In this document: in pieces, positions 26,070 through 38,024 of the stretch | Layout: every line of letters starts with the position of its first letter | Position numbering within the stretch: position 1 is the stretch's first letter | NCBI GenBank assembly: GCA_029339505.1 | Contig: JAQISU010000119.1 | Coordinates: 1,616,501-1,680,500, forward strand | Length of the DNA: 64,000 nucleotides | From: Unio delphinus | Taxonomy: Eukaryota > Mollusca > Bivalvia > Unionida > Unionidae | Direction: 5' to 3' | Translations under genes and position numbers: made by a program | The notes under the pieces: generated by a model | The model's database searches: none | Seen by the model: only the letters and a program-made list of their open reading frames with translations | What the model was told of the DNA's origin: nothing

Positions 26070-26140
26070 CAATCCATGATTCATTTGTCAGTGTCGGTAC
26101 AGAAGACTCTAGGCTGATGGGCTTCACAGTGCTTGAGCTG
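26070..26140 (-). CDS. TNF receptor-like gene, stalk exon 1
   Basis: A 71-nt exon with acceptor 'catttttatttcag' and donor 'gtatgtgcaaa'. Its first base completes a Ser codon begun by the last two bases of the cysteine-rich exon at 32108-32294, and it leaves one base for the exon at 18713-18776. It encodes 'STVKPISLESSVPTLTNESW', rich in Ser/Thr and with one N-glycosylation sequon (NES), as expected for an extracellular stalk. There is no cysteine. Support is from splice sites, phase and composition. Confidence 0.65.
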
Positions 26141-26214
26141 CTGAAATAAAAATGTAAAACATGAAGTTAATTCTTGATGGGACAGTATTAGTAAGCACTG
26201 AACAGTAATACATT

Positions 26215-26715
26215 ACAAAAACTATACATGTAATTACAATATACATGTAATTACACTATGCATGTCATAACAATATACATGTAATTACACTATTCATGTC
26301 ATAACAAAATACGTCATTACAATATACATCTCTTTACAATATACATGTAATTACAATATGCATGTAATTACAATATACATGTCATTACAATATACATGTC
26401 ATTACAATACACATGTAATTACGATATACATGTAATTACAATATACATGTCATTACAATACACATGTAATTACAATATGCATGTCATAACAATATACATG
26501 TCATTACAATATTCATGTAATTACAATATTCATGTCATAACAATATTCATGTAATTACAATATTCATGTCATAACAATATACATGTCATAACAATATACA
26601 TGTAATTACAATATACATGTAATTACAATATACATGTAATTACAATATACATGTCATCACAATATACATGTCATTACAATATACATGTCATTACATTATG
26701 ATTGTAATTAGAATA
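26215..26715. repeat. 17-bp minisatellite, left block, about 29 copies
   Basis: Units 'acaatatacatgtcatt' and 'acaatatacatgtaatt'. The 'acatgt' centre is palindromic. Separated from the main block by a SINE. Confidence 0.93.
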
Positions 26716-26789
26716 TGCATGTGTGTGTGATTAGGATTTTTAACATAGCTTTAACAATTTTTCAGTCATATCACTAAGATGTCTGCAGT

Positions 26790-27025
26790 GAAGCAGTTTA
26801 TAGTGATGTCTCATCATGCCTCAGACATGTAGCACAATGTCCCGTCCAGTCAAATTATCCTGACATCAGGCCAACCAGTTCTAACACTAACCTCTTCACA
26901 CTGAGTGCCAAGCACAGCAGCTGTTAGTACCACTTTTTAAAAGTCTTTGGTATGACTTGGCCAGGGATCGAACCAACGACATCCCACTTCTGCAGCAGAT
27001 GCTGACCCCTAGGCCACAGGAGTAG
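26790..27025 (-). mobile_element. tRNA-derived SINE, family B, copy 1
   Basis: On the minus strand it starts near 27025 with 'ctgtggcctaggggtcagca' (A-box-like), has 'tggttcgatccctgg' (B box) near 26970, and a tRNA-unrelated body with 'aggttagtgtta' and 'gatgtcaggataat'. The copy at 47386-47575 shares the body. It sits inside the 17-bp array. Confidence 0.75.
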
Positions 27026-27035
27026 TTGTAAATAC

Positions 27036-30000
27036 AATAATTACAATATTCATGGCATAACAATATACATGTCATTACAATATACATGTCATTACAATAT
27101 ACATGTCATTACAATATACATGTCATTACAATATGCATGTCATTACAATATGCATGTCATTACAATATACATGTCATTACAATATGCATGTCATTACAAT
27201 ATACATGTCATTACAATATACATGTCATTACAATATGCATGTCATTACAATATGCATGTCATAACAATATACATGTCATTACAATATACATGTCATTACA
27301 ATATACATGTCATTACAATATACATGTCATTACAATATTCATGTCATTACAATATGCATGTCATTACAATATGCATGTCATTACAATATGCATGTCATTA
27401 CAATATGCATGTCATTACAATATGCATGTAATTACAATATACATGTCATAACAATATACATGTCATTACAATATACATGTCATTACAATATACATGTCAT
27501 CACAATATACATGTCATTACAATATACATGTCATCACAATATACATGTCATCACAATATACATGTCATCACAATATACATGTCATTACAATATACATGTC
27601 ATCACAATATACATGTCATTACAATATACATGTCATAACAATATACATGTCATTACAATATACATGTCATCACAATATACATGTCATCACAATATACATG
27701 TCATCACAATATACATGTCATTACAATATACATGTCATTACAATATGCATGTCATTACAATATTCATGTCATTACAATACACATGTCATTACAATACACA
27801 TGTCATTACAATACTCATGTCATTACAATACACATGTCATAACAATATTCATGTCATTACAATATACATGTCATTACAATATACATGTCATTACAATATG
27901 CATGTCATTACAATATTCATGTCATTACAATACACATGTCATTACAATACACATGTCATTACAATATTCATGTCATTACAATATTCATGTCATTACAATA
28001 TACATGTCATTACAATATACATGTCATTACAATATACATGTCATTACAATATGCATGTCATTACAATATTCATATCATTACAATATTCATGTCATTACAA
28101 TACACATGTCATTACAATACTCATGTCATTACAATATACATGTCATTACAATATACATGTCATTACAATATACATGTCATTACAATATACATGTCATTAC
28201 AATATACATGTCATTACAATATACATGGCATTATAATATACATGTCATTACAATATGCATGTCATTACAATATGCATGTCATTACAATATGCATGTCATT
28301 ACAATATGCATGTCATTACAATATGCATGTCATTACAATATACATGTCATTACAATATTACAATATGCATGTCATTACAATATACATGTCATTACAATAT
28401 GCATGTCATTACAATATACATTTCATTACAATATTCATGTCATTACAATATACATGTCATTACAATATGCATGTCATTACAATATACATGTCATTACAAT
28501 ATGCATGTCATTACAATATGCATTTCATTACAATATTCATGTCATTACAATATACATGTCATTACAATATACATGTCATAACAATATACATGTCATTACA
28601 ATATACATGTCATAACAATATACATGTCATTACAATATACATGTCATTACAATATTCAAGTCATTACAATATACATGTCATTACAATATACATGTCATTA
28701 CAATATACATGTCATTACAATATACATGTCATTACAATATTCATGTCATTACAATATACATGTCATTACAATATACATGTCATTACAATATACATGTCAT
28801 TACAATATACATGTCATTACAATATACATGTCATTACAATATACATGTCATTACAATATACATGTCATTACAATATACATGTCATTACAATATACATGGC
28901 ATTACTATATACATGGCATTACAATATACATGGCATAACAATATACATGTCATTACAATATACATGTCATTCCAATATACATGTCATTACAATATACATG
29001 TCATTGCAATATACATGTCATTACAATATTCATGTCATTACAATATGCATGTCATTACAATATGCATGTCATTACATGGCATTACAATATACATGTCATT
29101 ACAATATACATGGCATTACAATATACATGGCATAACAATATACATGTCATTACAATATGCATGTCATTACAATATGCATGTCATTACAATATGCATGTCA
29201 TTACAATATGCATGTCATTACAATATGCATGTCATTACAATATGCATGTCATAGCAATATGCATGTCATTACAATATGCATGTCATTGCTATATGCATGT
29301 CATAACAATATGCATGTCATTACAATATACATGTCATTACAATATGCATGTCATTACAATATACATGTCATTGCAATATACATGTCATTGCAATATACAT
29401 GTCATTGCAATATACATGTCATTGCAATATACATGTCATTACAATATACATGTCATTGCAATATACATGTCATTACAATATACATGGCATTACAATTTAC
29501 ATGTCATTACAATATACATGGCATTACAATATACATGGCATAACAATATACATGTCATTACAATATACATGTCATTACAATATACATGTCATTACAATAT
29601 ACATGTCATTACAATATACATGTCATTACAATATGCATGTCATAACAATATGCATGTCATTACAATATGCATGTCATTACAATATGCATGTCATTACAAT
29701 ATGCATGTCATTACAATATGCATGTCATTACAATATGCATGTCATTACAATATGCATGTCATTACAATATGCATGTCATTACAATATACATGTCATTACA
29801 ATATACATGTCATTACAATATACATGTCATTACAATATTCATGTCATTACAATATACATGTCATTACAATTTTCATGGCATTACAATATACATGTCATTA
29901 CAATATACATGGCATTACAATATACATGTCATTACAATATACATGTCATTACAATATACATGGCATAACAATATACATGTCATTACAATATACATGTCAT

Positions 30001-30350
30001 TACAATATGCATGTCATTACAATATACATGTCATTACAATATGCATGTCATTACAATATGCATGTCATTACAATATACATGTCATTACAATATACATGTC
30101 ATTACAATATGTATGTTATAGCAATATGCATGTCATTGCAATATACATGTCATTACAATATGCATGTCATTGCAATATGCATGTCATCACAATATGCATG
30201 TCATCACAATATGCATGTCATTACAATATGCATGTCATTACAATATACATGTCATTACAATATACATGTCATTACAATATACATGTTATTACAATATGCA
30301 TTTCATTGCAATATACATGTCATTGCAATATACATGTCATTACAGTATGT
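27036..30350. repeat. 17-bp minisatellite, main block, about 195 copies
   Basis: Tandem 'acaatatacatgtcatt' with frequent 'gcatgt', 'tcatgt' and 'acatgg' variants; blocks of like variants indicate local amplification. Because 17 is not a multiple of three and no frame of the 51-bp register holds a stop, all three plus frames stay open for hundreds of codons (up to 461). These are artefacts. A few diverged units recur at 30685-30730. From 30360 to 30680 the intron is AT-rich without a feature. Confidence 0.97.
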
Positions 30351-30734
30351 TTTTCATTTGTTATGAGCCTAGGCTCTTACAGCAAGTAACAGAAAAAAGT
30401 GAAAACTATAAGTTTTATAAAATTTAACAAATTATTTATTTCCCTAGAATATCAAGTGAAAAACTAGAATTTCAAAAGAGAACTTATGGTTTTACAAATT
30501 AAATCCAAAAATAATCCAAGAATTAAAAAATTGAAGTCTTAGGACTAAACTGAATTTCAAAACAACATCAAATCCAGTAAATAATGTTACATTAAAATAT
30601 CAATTAAAAGTTTTTAAACTTTAATGAACAAATAATGAAATTAAAACAAACATACACAACATATTACAATAAGCAAATATTTGCAATATTCATGTCATAA
30701 CAATATACATGTCATTACAATATGCATTTAATTA

Positions 30735-30841
30735 TATATATATATATTTATACACACACACACACACACCTCGTAACGTGGAAAACAAGTTTACACTGTA
30801 TAAAAATATATAGTTTACTGAAGAACTAAATTATAATATGC

Positions 30842-30887
<46 letters not shown>

Positions 30888-30888
30888 C
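30735..30888. repeat. (TA)n and (CA)n microsatellites
   Basis: A short TA run and CA run near 30735-30770, and about 22 TA repeats at 30843-30886. Confidence 0.95.
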
Positions 30889-31189
30889 ATTACAATTCAG
30901 TGACATTCGCTAGTGAAAGGCACTTATGAGATCATGAAAAACAAAAAAATCTTATGAGATCATATTTGGTGAAATTTAGGAACAAATGTATGACATATCA
31001 TTGCATATTTATGGATGGGTTTTAATGTTGTCCTTTATGGGCAGGTGTTCTTTATACATATCTGTTTGTACTAAGAAAGATTTTGCTGCATATTCTTTTT
31101 TGTTTTTTCTTCCTCCTCCAGTTGTACTGGTCACCATGCACATCCTACCTTGCACTGTACAGCTAAACCCAAACAATAGCAAACAGACA

Positions 31190-31212
31190 CATAGACACAC
31201 ACACAGACACAG

Positions 31213-31232
<20 letters not shown>
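31190..31232. repeat. (CA)n microsatellite
   Basis: Interrupted CA/GACACA run ending in about 14 CA repeats. Confidence 0.95.
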
Positions 31233-31246
<14 letters not shown>

Positions 31247-31365
31247 AGAAGTACAGGATCAGTCACAATGATATTAACAGTTTGAAACACATTACATACT
31301 TTTCTAATAATTTATGAGAGTTTTGTCTGGTTGGTAATGTGCTAGCAGGCTGTACAGCAAGTGAT

Positions 31366-31640
31366 AGGTAATTTACACCACTCCCTTAGGCAATTTACAC
31401 CACTCCCTTAGGTAATTTACATCACTCCCTTAGGTAATTTACACCACTCCCATAGATAATTTACACCACTCCCATAGGTAATTTACACCACTCCCATAGG
31501 CAATTTACACCACTCCCTTAGGTAATTTACACCACTCCCATAGGCAATTTACACCACTCCCTTAGGTAATTTACACCACTCCCATAGGCAATTTACTCCA
31601 CTCCCTTAAGTAATTTACACCACTCCCATAGGTAATTAAC
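31366..31640. repeat. 22-bp minisatellite built on a transposon end
   Basis: About 13 units of 'atttacaccactcccttagg'-type sequence with ttagg/atagg variants. The core 'tacaccactccctt' equals the terminal sequence of the pogo/Tigger-like element at 38731-39640 (right end, reverse complement). Confidence 0.92.
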
Positions 31641-31700
31641 ACCAATCCCTTGATAACTCTTGGCCACATATAAGACTGCTTAATATGTGGGGGTGGCATG
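31626..31700. mobile_element. Fragment of a pogo/Tigger-like terminus
   Basis: 'aacaccaatcccttgataac' followed by 'tcttggccacatataag' resembles the outermost bases of the inverted repeats of the element at 38731-39640. No partner terminus was found, so it is a solo end. From 31700 to 32060 nothing else recognised. Confidence 0.5.
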
Positions 31701-32061
31701 GATGTTGTTTGTTTTATGATATAAAATAGTAGGTAGGACCTTGCAATTTTAATCAACATTTTGAAATTATCAACTTTTAAATAAAAGTCATATAACTAGT
31801 TACATTTTCTTTCCAAATGACTTTGTTAGTATAAAGATATTTAAGGAAATTTTGATCAATGAAAATTTCATTCCCAGTGTATGCTGTACATTAATATTTA
31901 AATGCCAATGAAATAATTTTTATTAAGATAAATTTGTCTTTCAATTATATCATAAATGTAATGTGCATTTAAATGTAAAATGTGTCAATCTCCTGTAACA
32001 ACTATTGTGTTGTGCATGAGTTATTGAGGGAGATATGGACCAGGATTATCTAGGGGTAAGT

Positions 32062-32100
32062 TTACCTGGTTATTAGTGTGCTAGTAATACTAAAGAAGTA
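32062..32100 (-). other. Duplicated copy of a splice-donor segment
   Basis: 'ttacctgg' plus 'agtgtgctagtaata' occurs here and again at about 32104-32135, where it is the end and donor of the exon at 32108-32294. On the minus strand this gives a second 'ccag|gtaaa' donor about 40 bp downstream. Using it would bring in an immediate stop, so it is probably inert. Confidence 0.6.
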
Positions 32101-32107
32101 ATTTTAC

Positions 32108-32294
32108 CTGGCTGGCAGTGTGCTAGTAATATCTGGAGGTGCACAAGAACAGTTTGGTAAAACCGTTGATGGACAAGTAATCTTGTTAATATCAGTGCAG
32201 TCAAAAGGGTTCAGTCCACATTTTCCATGCTCAAAACTGCAGATGCAAACTGGCCAGCAGTACTCATCAATACACCTATAATCCCTTTTCATTC
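32108..32294 (-). CDS. TNF receptor-like gene, cysteine-rich exon
   Basis: A 187-nt exon with acceptor 'cttttattattacag' and donor 'gtaaaat'. It receives one base from the exon at 35763-35900 and leaves two for the exon at 26070-26140. It encodes 62 residues with nine cysteines in segments such as 'CIDEYCWPVCIC' and 'CGLNPFDC', ending in 'CSCAPPDI' just before the Ser/Thr stalk. This density and spacing suit a membrane-proximal cysteine-rich domain of a TNF receptor superfamily protein (ligand-binding ectodomain), though pairing cannot be set by eye. It has one N-glycosylation sequon (NCS). The ORF upstream to 32382 is intron. Confidence 0.75.
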
Positions 32295-32404
32295 CTGTAA
32301 TAATAAAAGTTGCATGGGGCCAAATCACCTGAAATTTCAATTGCCATGGAGTAACTGTCTCAAACATTATGTCCCTGTACATTTAAAGAGAAATTACTAA
32401 CAAA

Positions 32405-32752
32405 TGACTGAATTGCATTTGAGTACACTTATGTGGTTTCCATCTGTCTAATTTAAGTAAACTTATGTGGCATACAATTGTCTAATTTGAGTACACTTAT
32501 GTGGCATACATTTGTCTAATTTGAGTACACTTATGTGGCTTACCTGCACCTAATATGAGTAAACTTATGTGATTTACATCTGTCTAATTTGAGTATACTT
32601 ATGTGGTTTCCATGTCTAATTTGAGTACACTTATGTGGCTTACATCTGTCTAATCTGATTACATTTATGTGGCTTATATCTGTCTAATTTGAGTACACTT
32701 ATGTGGCTTACATCTGTCTAATCTGATTACACTTATGTGGCTTACATAACAC
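32405..32752. repeat. About 34-bp minisatellite, about 10 copies
   Basis: Units contain 'tctgtctaatttgagtacac' and 'ttatgtggcttaca'. Confidence 0.92.
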
Positions 32753-32875
32753 CTTCCTCCATAAAATAAAAAGAACGGTTTATATGATAAAACTTTCTTT
32801 TTACCACAAACCAATTCATACCCGAGGATAAAAGAATTCACATAAATTACACAGTGTATATGATATAATATATTG

Positions 32876-33847
32876 TTATACACCGGAAAGAGCATCTGCT
32901 ATTAAATTATCTTTTCCCTTGATGTGCAAGATGTCAAGATTATATTTCTGCAATAACAAACTCCATCTTAGTAATCTTTTATTTTTATTTTTCATATTGC
33001 CTATGAAAGTAAGGGGGTTGTGGTCACTAAAAGCTATAATCGAAGAAGGAACTGAACTAAGATAAACTTCAAAATGTTGTAAAGCCAAAATCAATGCCAA
33101 ACATTCCTTCTCAATAGTTGAATAATTTCTCTGGTACTTATTTAATTTCTTTGAAAAATAGCACACTGGATAATTTAAAAGACTGACTGAAATTTAGACC
33201 TGCAAGAACTGGTGCTGTTTCAAGTATGGCTTTAAACTTGTCAAAAGTCTCCTGACATTTTTCAGTCCAAAAGAACTTGTCCTTCTTCTTCAAAAAATTG
33301 GTCAGGGGTTCTGCAATTATAGAAAAATTGGAACAAAATTTCCGATAGTATCCGGCCATACCTAAAAATTGCATCAGTTGCTTTCTATTTTCAGGCACAG
33401 GGAATTTAGAAATAGCCGCAACCTTAGCATCTATTGGTTTAACTTGTCCATGTCCCACAATATGTCCTAAGAAAGTCACACTAGCATGGCAGAGCTCACA
33501 TTTAGATAAATTAACTGTCAAACATGCATTAGTGAGTCTGTCAAAAATTTTCAAATTGTTGCTATATGTTCTATCCAGGTGTCATTGTAGATGATGACGT
33601 CATCTATATAGGCATCACAATTTTCTAGACCAGAGGTGATCATATTCATGAGACGTTGAAATGTACTTGGTGACCCTTTCATCCCGAATGGCATTACTTT
33701 ATGTTGGCAAAGTCCATCTGGAGTCACAAATGCCGAGATTTCCTTTGCTCTTTCCGTTAGTGGAATCTGCCAAAATCCTTTCAGAAGGTCAAATTTGGTG
33801 ACATACTTGGCATTCCCGATTTTATCAAATTTGAATCTGACAAACAA
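32876..33847 (-). mobile_element. Ty3/gypsy retrotransposon pol fragment (RT-RNase H), broken
   Basis: Three minus-strand frames follow in the order expected for Ty3/gypsy pol. Reverse transcriptase lies at 33847-33551, with 'FDLLKGFWQIPL', 'VMPFGMKGSPSTFQRLM' and the catalytic 'YIDDVIIY'. A connection region is at 33554-33138, with 'FLGMAGYYRKFC' and 'FFWTEKCQETFDKFKAIL'. RNase H is at 33166-32876, with 'YSTIEKECLALILAL' and 'KGKDNLIADALS'. The frame changes at about 33552 and 33150. The N-terminal RT part, protease, gag, integrase and LTRs are absent from the flanks, so this is a dead internal fragment in the receptor gene's intron, co-oriented with the gene. Confidence 0.92.
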
Positions 33848-33849
33848 AC

Positions 33850-34780
33850 AATTAAATTAAAAATAAATGACTTAAATCAAATATACGTAACAAATGAAAT
33901 TGATGGCTGCTTCACAACAATCTAGAAAGATAGTGGTAACCAGTCTCCTAGTTTTGCTAAAATAAGAGGTGACAGAAGACAGGCCTATGCAATATACCTT
34001 GAAAATAAGGAAGAAACATCATGTGGTTGGAAAGTACAGTTCCTTACTAGGTAGTGGGTGTTCCCAAATCCTGTAAGGGAACACATAGAGAGGCAATGGG
34101 ATTCAATCCCCTTCACTTGCTGCAGTGTAAGTAGAGCCAGACTCCTATCATCATATAGATTGCATGGTAACATACTGAAAGAGGATAGGGGGTTGACCTG
34201 ATGCTGTCCCTAGACTGTCAATCAAAACCTGGTATACAGTTGCTCTAAGAGCATTGCCCAGTGACCACTGACAAGAACTGCAAGCATAGTTTCTGGTGAC
34301 TGACCATTGCCAAGTGGCTAGTGACCAAATGATCAGTCATCAGTCTGCCCTGTGATGATTATCTGATAGAATAACCTCTGTTTTGAGAACTCAAGTCAAC
34401 AACATCTGTGACTTAATAACAGTGAGAACACTACTCTTCCATGCCTATATGATGGCAAGACTAGCTATTATAGGCACCCATACATTCCCTCTCTTGCGTG
34501 AGACCAAGGATCTCTCCCTAACAGGAGCTTTAAGCATTAATTCATGTAACTAATGGTCTTTAGTTGATTTCCAAGACATGGTTAAGTACTGCTGACTTTA
34601 CTAAGACAGGATTCCGAAGTGAACTGTACCCAAACTTGGTATGGATTTGGTGGTCTTGAGATGAAGCAGTGATATAGAACACTTCTTTCCTCTGTAAATG
34701 TGGTAAGTTTCTGCCAAGTCCCACACTGCATCATCTCATTGCCAACAATATTAGGATAACGGTTGTTACATGTACGTTTA
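33850..34780. other. Intronic stretch without recognised feature
   Basis: No long frame with a known product. Around 34040-34140 a 'gggattcaatcccc' box and flanks hint at an old SINE but are not convincing. Runs such as 'agtgaccactgac' and 'agtgaccaaatgatcagtc' at 34255-34345 are short local duplications. Confidence 0.5.
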
Positions 34781-34844
34781 GTAATGATAAATGTGTAACG
34801 TGAGTGCCATAGTACACTCTGTACATGACAGATGGGTAAATTGG

Positions 34845-35100
34845 ATGCAAGATAAGTTACATTTTCAAAATTGCCACTGTTGTAACCAAACTGGATGTAA
34901 GATAAGTTACATTTTCAAAACTGCCACTGTTGTAACCAAACTGGATGTAAGATTAGTTACATTTTCAAAGTGGCCACTGTTGTAACGATATTGGAGGTAA
35001 GATTAGTTACATTTTCAAACTGGCCACTGTTGTAACCAAATTGGATGTAAGGTTAATTACATATTTAAAATCGCCACTGTTGTAACCATATTGGATGACC
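34845..35100. repeat. 50-bp minisatellite, about 5 copies
   Basis: Units contain 'gccactgttgtaaccaaact' and 'agttacattttcaaa'; period 50 (34891 to 34941). Next to it, at about 35260-35350, a segment with 'actaaggacccagacatatt' is present twice. Confidence 0.9.
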
Positions 35101-35762
35101 CATTGGAACCATTTTGATTCAGAACCAAGCAGTCTTGGTAGAAAGCTCTTCTCACTATAATCATCTATTCAGGAGAAGTGGCAACATCTAGTGACTAAGT
35201 TTTCTTCCAGTTTACATAATGCTTCTCAGTCTCCTGACAAGAGATTTTTCTCCAATTAAGTAAACTAAGGACCCAGACATATTATAAAGAAGCTGAGATC
35301 TACATGAAAACAATTAAGCAAACTAAGGACCCAGACATATTATACAGAAGCTGAAATCTACATCAACACAGGAGATACAAATAATTTGGGATCAGTAAGT
35401 ATGCAGTATACAACAACCAAATTAAGATTTTAAATATCTCTTTGGTCCTGGTCATCTGTAACAATTTCTCAATTCATGGAAAACTATAGAGAAAATACTG
35501 TAAAGAAATATGTGTGAAACGTGGATGATACTTGATGAAAAAATTCTGTTCAAGGTTTCTGCATCCTGTTCATTTTACATCCAGGATACACACTTTTGCA
35601 TTACTTTGAACTCTTTATTACATGTACATTTTTATAGCGGACCTACTTTTGTATATGTGCACAAGTAGAGAGTGCACACATTCATTATTTTCTCAGTGCC
35701 ACAGTGTAAACGTTGAAGAAAGTATTATGTCAAATTGACATGTCTTCAAAATTGATTATTAC

Positions 35763-35900
35763 CTTCATTTGTGCACTGTGGATCTACAATGCATTCAGGC
35801 ATATGGCGTGAAGATGTCTCATCTGGTTGGTGTGTGCCATTCTGACACTTCTGGAAACCATCCTCTGTACCATCCACTGAACATGGTACTGCTTCATAGC
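35763..35900 (-). CDS. TNF receptor-like gene, cysteine-rich exon
   Basis: A 138-nt exon with acceptor 'gatttccttccag' and donor 'gtaataatc'. It is a symmetrical phase-1 exon of 46 codons: 'GYEAVPCSVDGTEDGFQKCQ', then 'NGTHQPDETSS' and 'ECIVDPQC'. The order GY-x3-C, a Thr-containing turn, then C and an N-glycosylation sequon (NGT) is typical of the second half of a TNF receptor cysteine-rich domain, whose first half is supplied by the exon at 46883-47006. Joining those two exons directly keeps the frame and gives the better domain pattern. The minus-strand frame MKQYHV at the same place is a shadow. Confidence 0.8.
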
Positions 35901-36684
35901 CTGGAAGGAAATCAAAGTATTGATAATACTGATGGCATTGATGATTATGATGATACTGTTGTACATAAGACCAAACTAAATAATGTAATTCCAGAGATAT
36001 TGCTATTCATCTTCATTTAAATTTGTATAAATAAATCTAAATAATGATATACAAAATTCACTTTCATTATATGCCACTATAGACATTTATCAACTTGAAA
36101 CAACAGTAGAGACTGTTTTAAAAGGAATCAGCCAGTAAACCATTACTGGGTGAATCGTTTAAAAATATTTCTACTGCTGTTCCAAGTGTTATAATCAGTG
36201 GAATGCTATTTGAATGAATAGTAAATCTCTTATTTATGTACTTATACAGTTTATATAACACACATTGTAACTAGTTTTAGTAAGACCATACAGTCTGTTA
36301 ATAATATAACCTACATTTGGTAATATATAATGAGTGGTCGATTGGCCGAAAGCCCTTTACCATTCACTACCATTTCATGATTGTCAATGTGGATTTCAGT
36401 CTTTGACTCAGCCAGTCTGTGTATATGCAAGAAAGCTTGCCAGTGTTAAACATTTTTCTTGGGTTCATCTGCACCAGTTACACTGACTGCCATGTATAGC
36501 CTATCATGTGCTGAAAAATGGTGTTTAACCCACAAAAACATATATTTGATAATGAATAATAGATACTTTGCCATCAGAATAAAGGGATGGACCAAAAGCA
36601 GAAGTATTACAGTAATTGTGAAGGATAATGTCAGAATGAATCAGAATACCATAACAAAACAGTAACCTACTTTTAAACCCATTA

Positions 36685-36985
36685 ATCCCATCTTGGGATT
36701 TAACCTAATGGATAGCATAATACAGTGAGATAACAGAATATAAGATTTAACCTAATGGATAGCATAATGCAGTGAGAAAACAGAATGTAAGATTTTACCT
36801 AATGGATAGCATAATACAGTGAGAAAACAGAATGTAAGATTTAACCTCATGGATAGCATAATACTGTGAGAAAATAGAATGTAAGATTTAACCTAATGGA
36901 TAGCATAATGCCGTGAGAAAACAGAATGTAAGATTTAACCTAATGGATAGCATAATACAGTGAGAAAACAGAATGTAAGAGCAAT
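36685..36985. repeat. About 48-bp minisatellite, about 6 copies
   Basis: Units contain 'aatgtaagatttaacctaat' and 'ggatagcataatacagtgag'. From 35960 to 36680 there is unremarkable AT-rich intron. Confidence 0.92.
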
Positions 36986-36989
36986 TAAA

Positions 36990-37690
36990 TGTACAGTCAA
37001 GGCTTCCACCAATCAGGGGATTTAATTCCACTAAACATCAACAAAGACTACTGACAGGTAATCAAAGTCAGGCAATCAAAGTCAGGCAAGATGACATCCA
37101 AATCACCCCAAATCTGGTTCACATCCAATAATAAACATTTAGTTTCTTTTACAAAAGTTAAAGTGGATGAGTCTGTCAATCAGGGGCTAAAATTCCATTA
37201 ATGATCTCAGAATCCGACCACTGATTTCAAACAAGGTGTCATCAAAATCAAGCATCATAGCAAATTTGGTTGAAATCAAATAATAATATTCAGATTCTGA
37301 ATGAATCAGACAGTGGCTATAACTCCAATACATAATGGCAGAATGCTTTCAATCCAAAAATTAGTTAAGATCTCATCAAAAGAAAGCTGCATAACCTAAA
37401 AATAATTAAGGGAGTCATTGTGCAGCATCTGTAACTGTCTTAAATAATGAAATAAATTGCTGAAAATCAAATTTAGGCAGGTTTTCACCAGCATCAAGCT
37501 ACATAAATCAAACAAACATTAATGGAATTATTGTGAGGACACAAACAGTGTGTGTGTGTGTGTGTGTGTGAGTGTGTGTGTGACAATCAAAGGCTATAAC
37601 TCAAGTCCAGGTCTGATAATCAAGAGCCATAATGTGATGTGATGACACAGAAGGGTAACGATTGAACTCAGCTATATTCTCATCCTTATC
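36990..37690. repeat. Diverged intronic repeat of about 130 bp
   Basis: Recurring but heavily diverged phrases: 'aatcaggggctaaaattcca', 'aaatttggttgaaatcaaat', 'gacagtggctataactccaa', 'caaaggctataactcaag'. A (TG)n run lies at 37549-37582. This looks like an old tandem or dispersed repeat; borders are uncertain. Confidence 0.45.
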
Positions 37691-37721
37691 ATGCTACATA
37701 CCAAATTTAAAACTTGTGTAA

Positions 37722-37969
37722 TTGTTGTTGTTGTAGGATTTAATGCCATTTTTCAGCACAAGATAGGCTATAGATGGCGGAAAGTATGATTGGTGGAGGA
37801 AGAACCTGGGAAAACCCCTGGAAAGAACCACCGACCAACAAGAAGCTACTGGCAAGCTTTCTCACATAACTATAATAGCCAAATATTACACCTGAACCAA
37901 CGCAGACAGGTGAGATGGCAGTGATCCATAATGGAGAGCAGTTTAGACCACTAGGCCACTCAGGGCCCC
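37722..37969 (-). mobile_element. tRNA-derived SINE, family A, copy 2
   Basis: Same order of blocks as 9410-9655: A-box-like 'agtggcctagtggtctaa' at the minus-strand start near 37965, and 'gttgttgttgt' on the plus strand as the (AAC)n tail. It is diverged enough that the copies are not a recent pair. Confidence 0.75.
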
Positions 37970-38024
37970 GAATGTGTGTAAAATTTTGAGTTATTTATGG
38001 GGTAATGTAAGGAATGATGGGCGA

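Noticed and set aside
28981..30366. 461-codon ORF and the overlapping 416- and 373-codon ORFs
   Set aside because: They are frame-open readings of a 17-bp tandem repeat in all three frames; no start context, splice sites or domain.
32876..33847. A complete LTR retrotransposon around the gypsy pol fragment
   Set aside because: No LTRs, integrase or gag found in the flanks; only RT and RNase H pieces remain.
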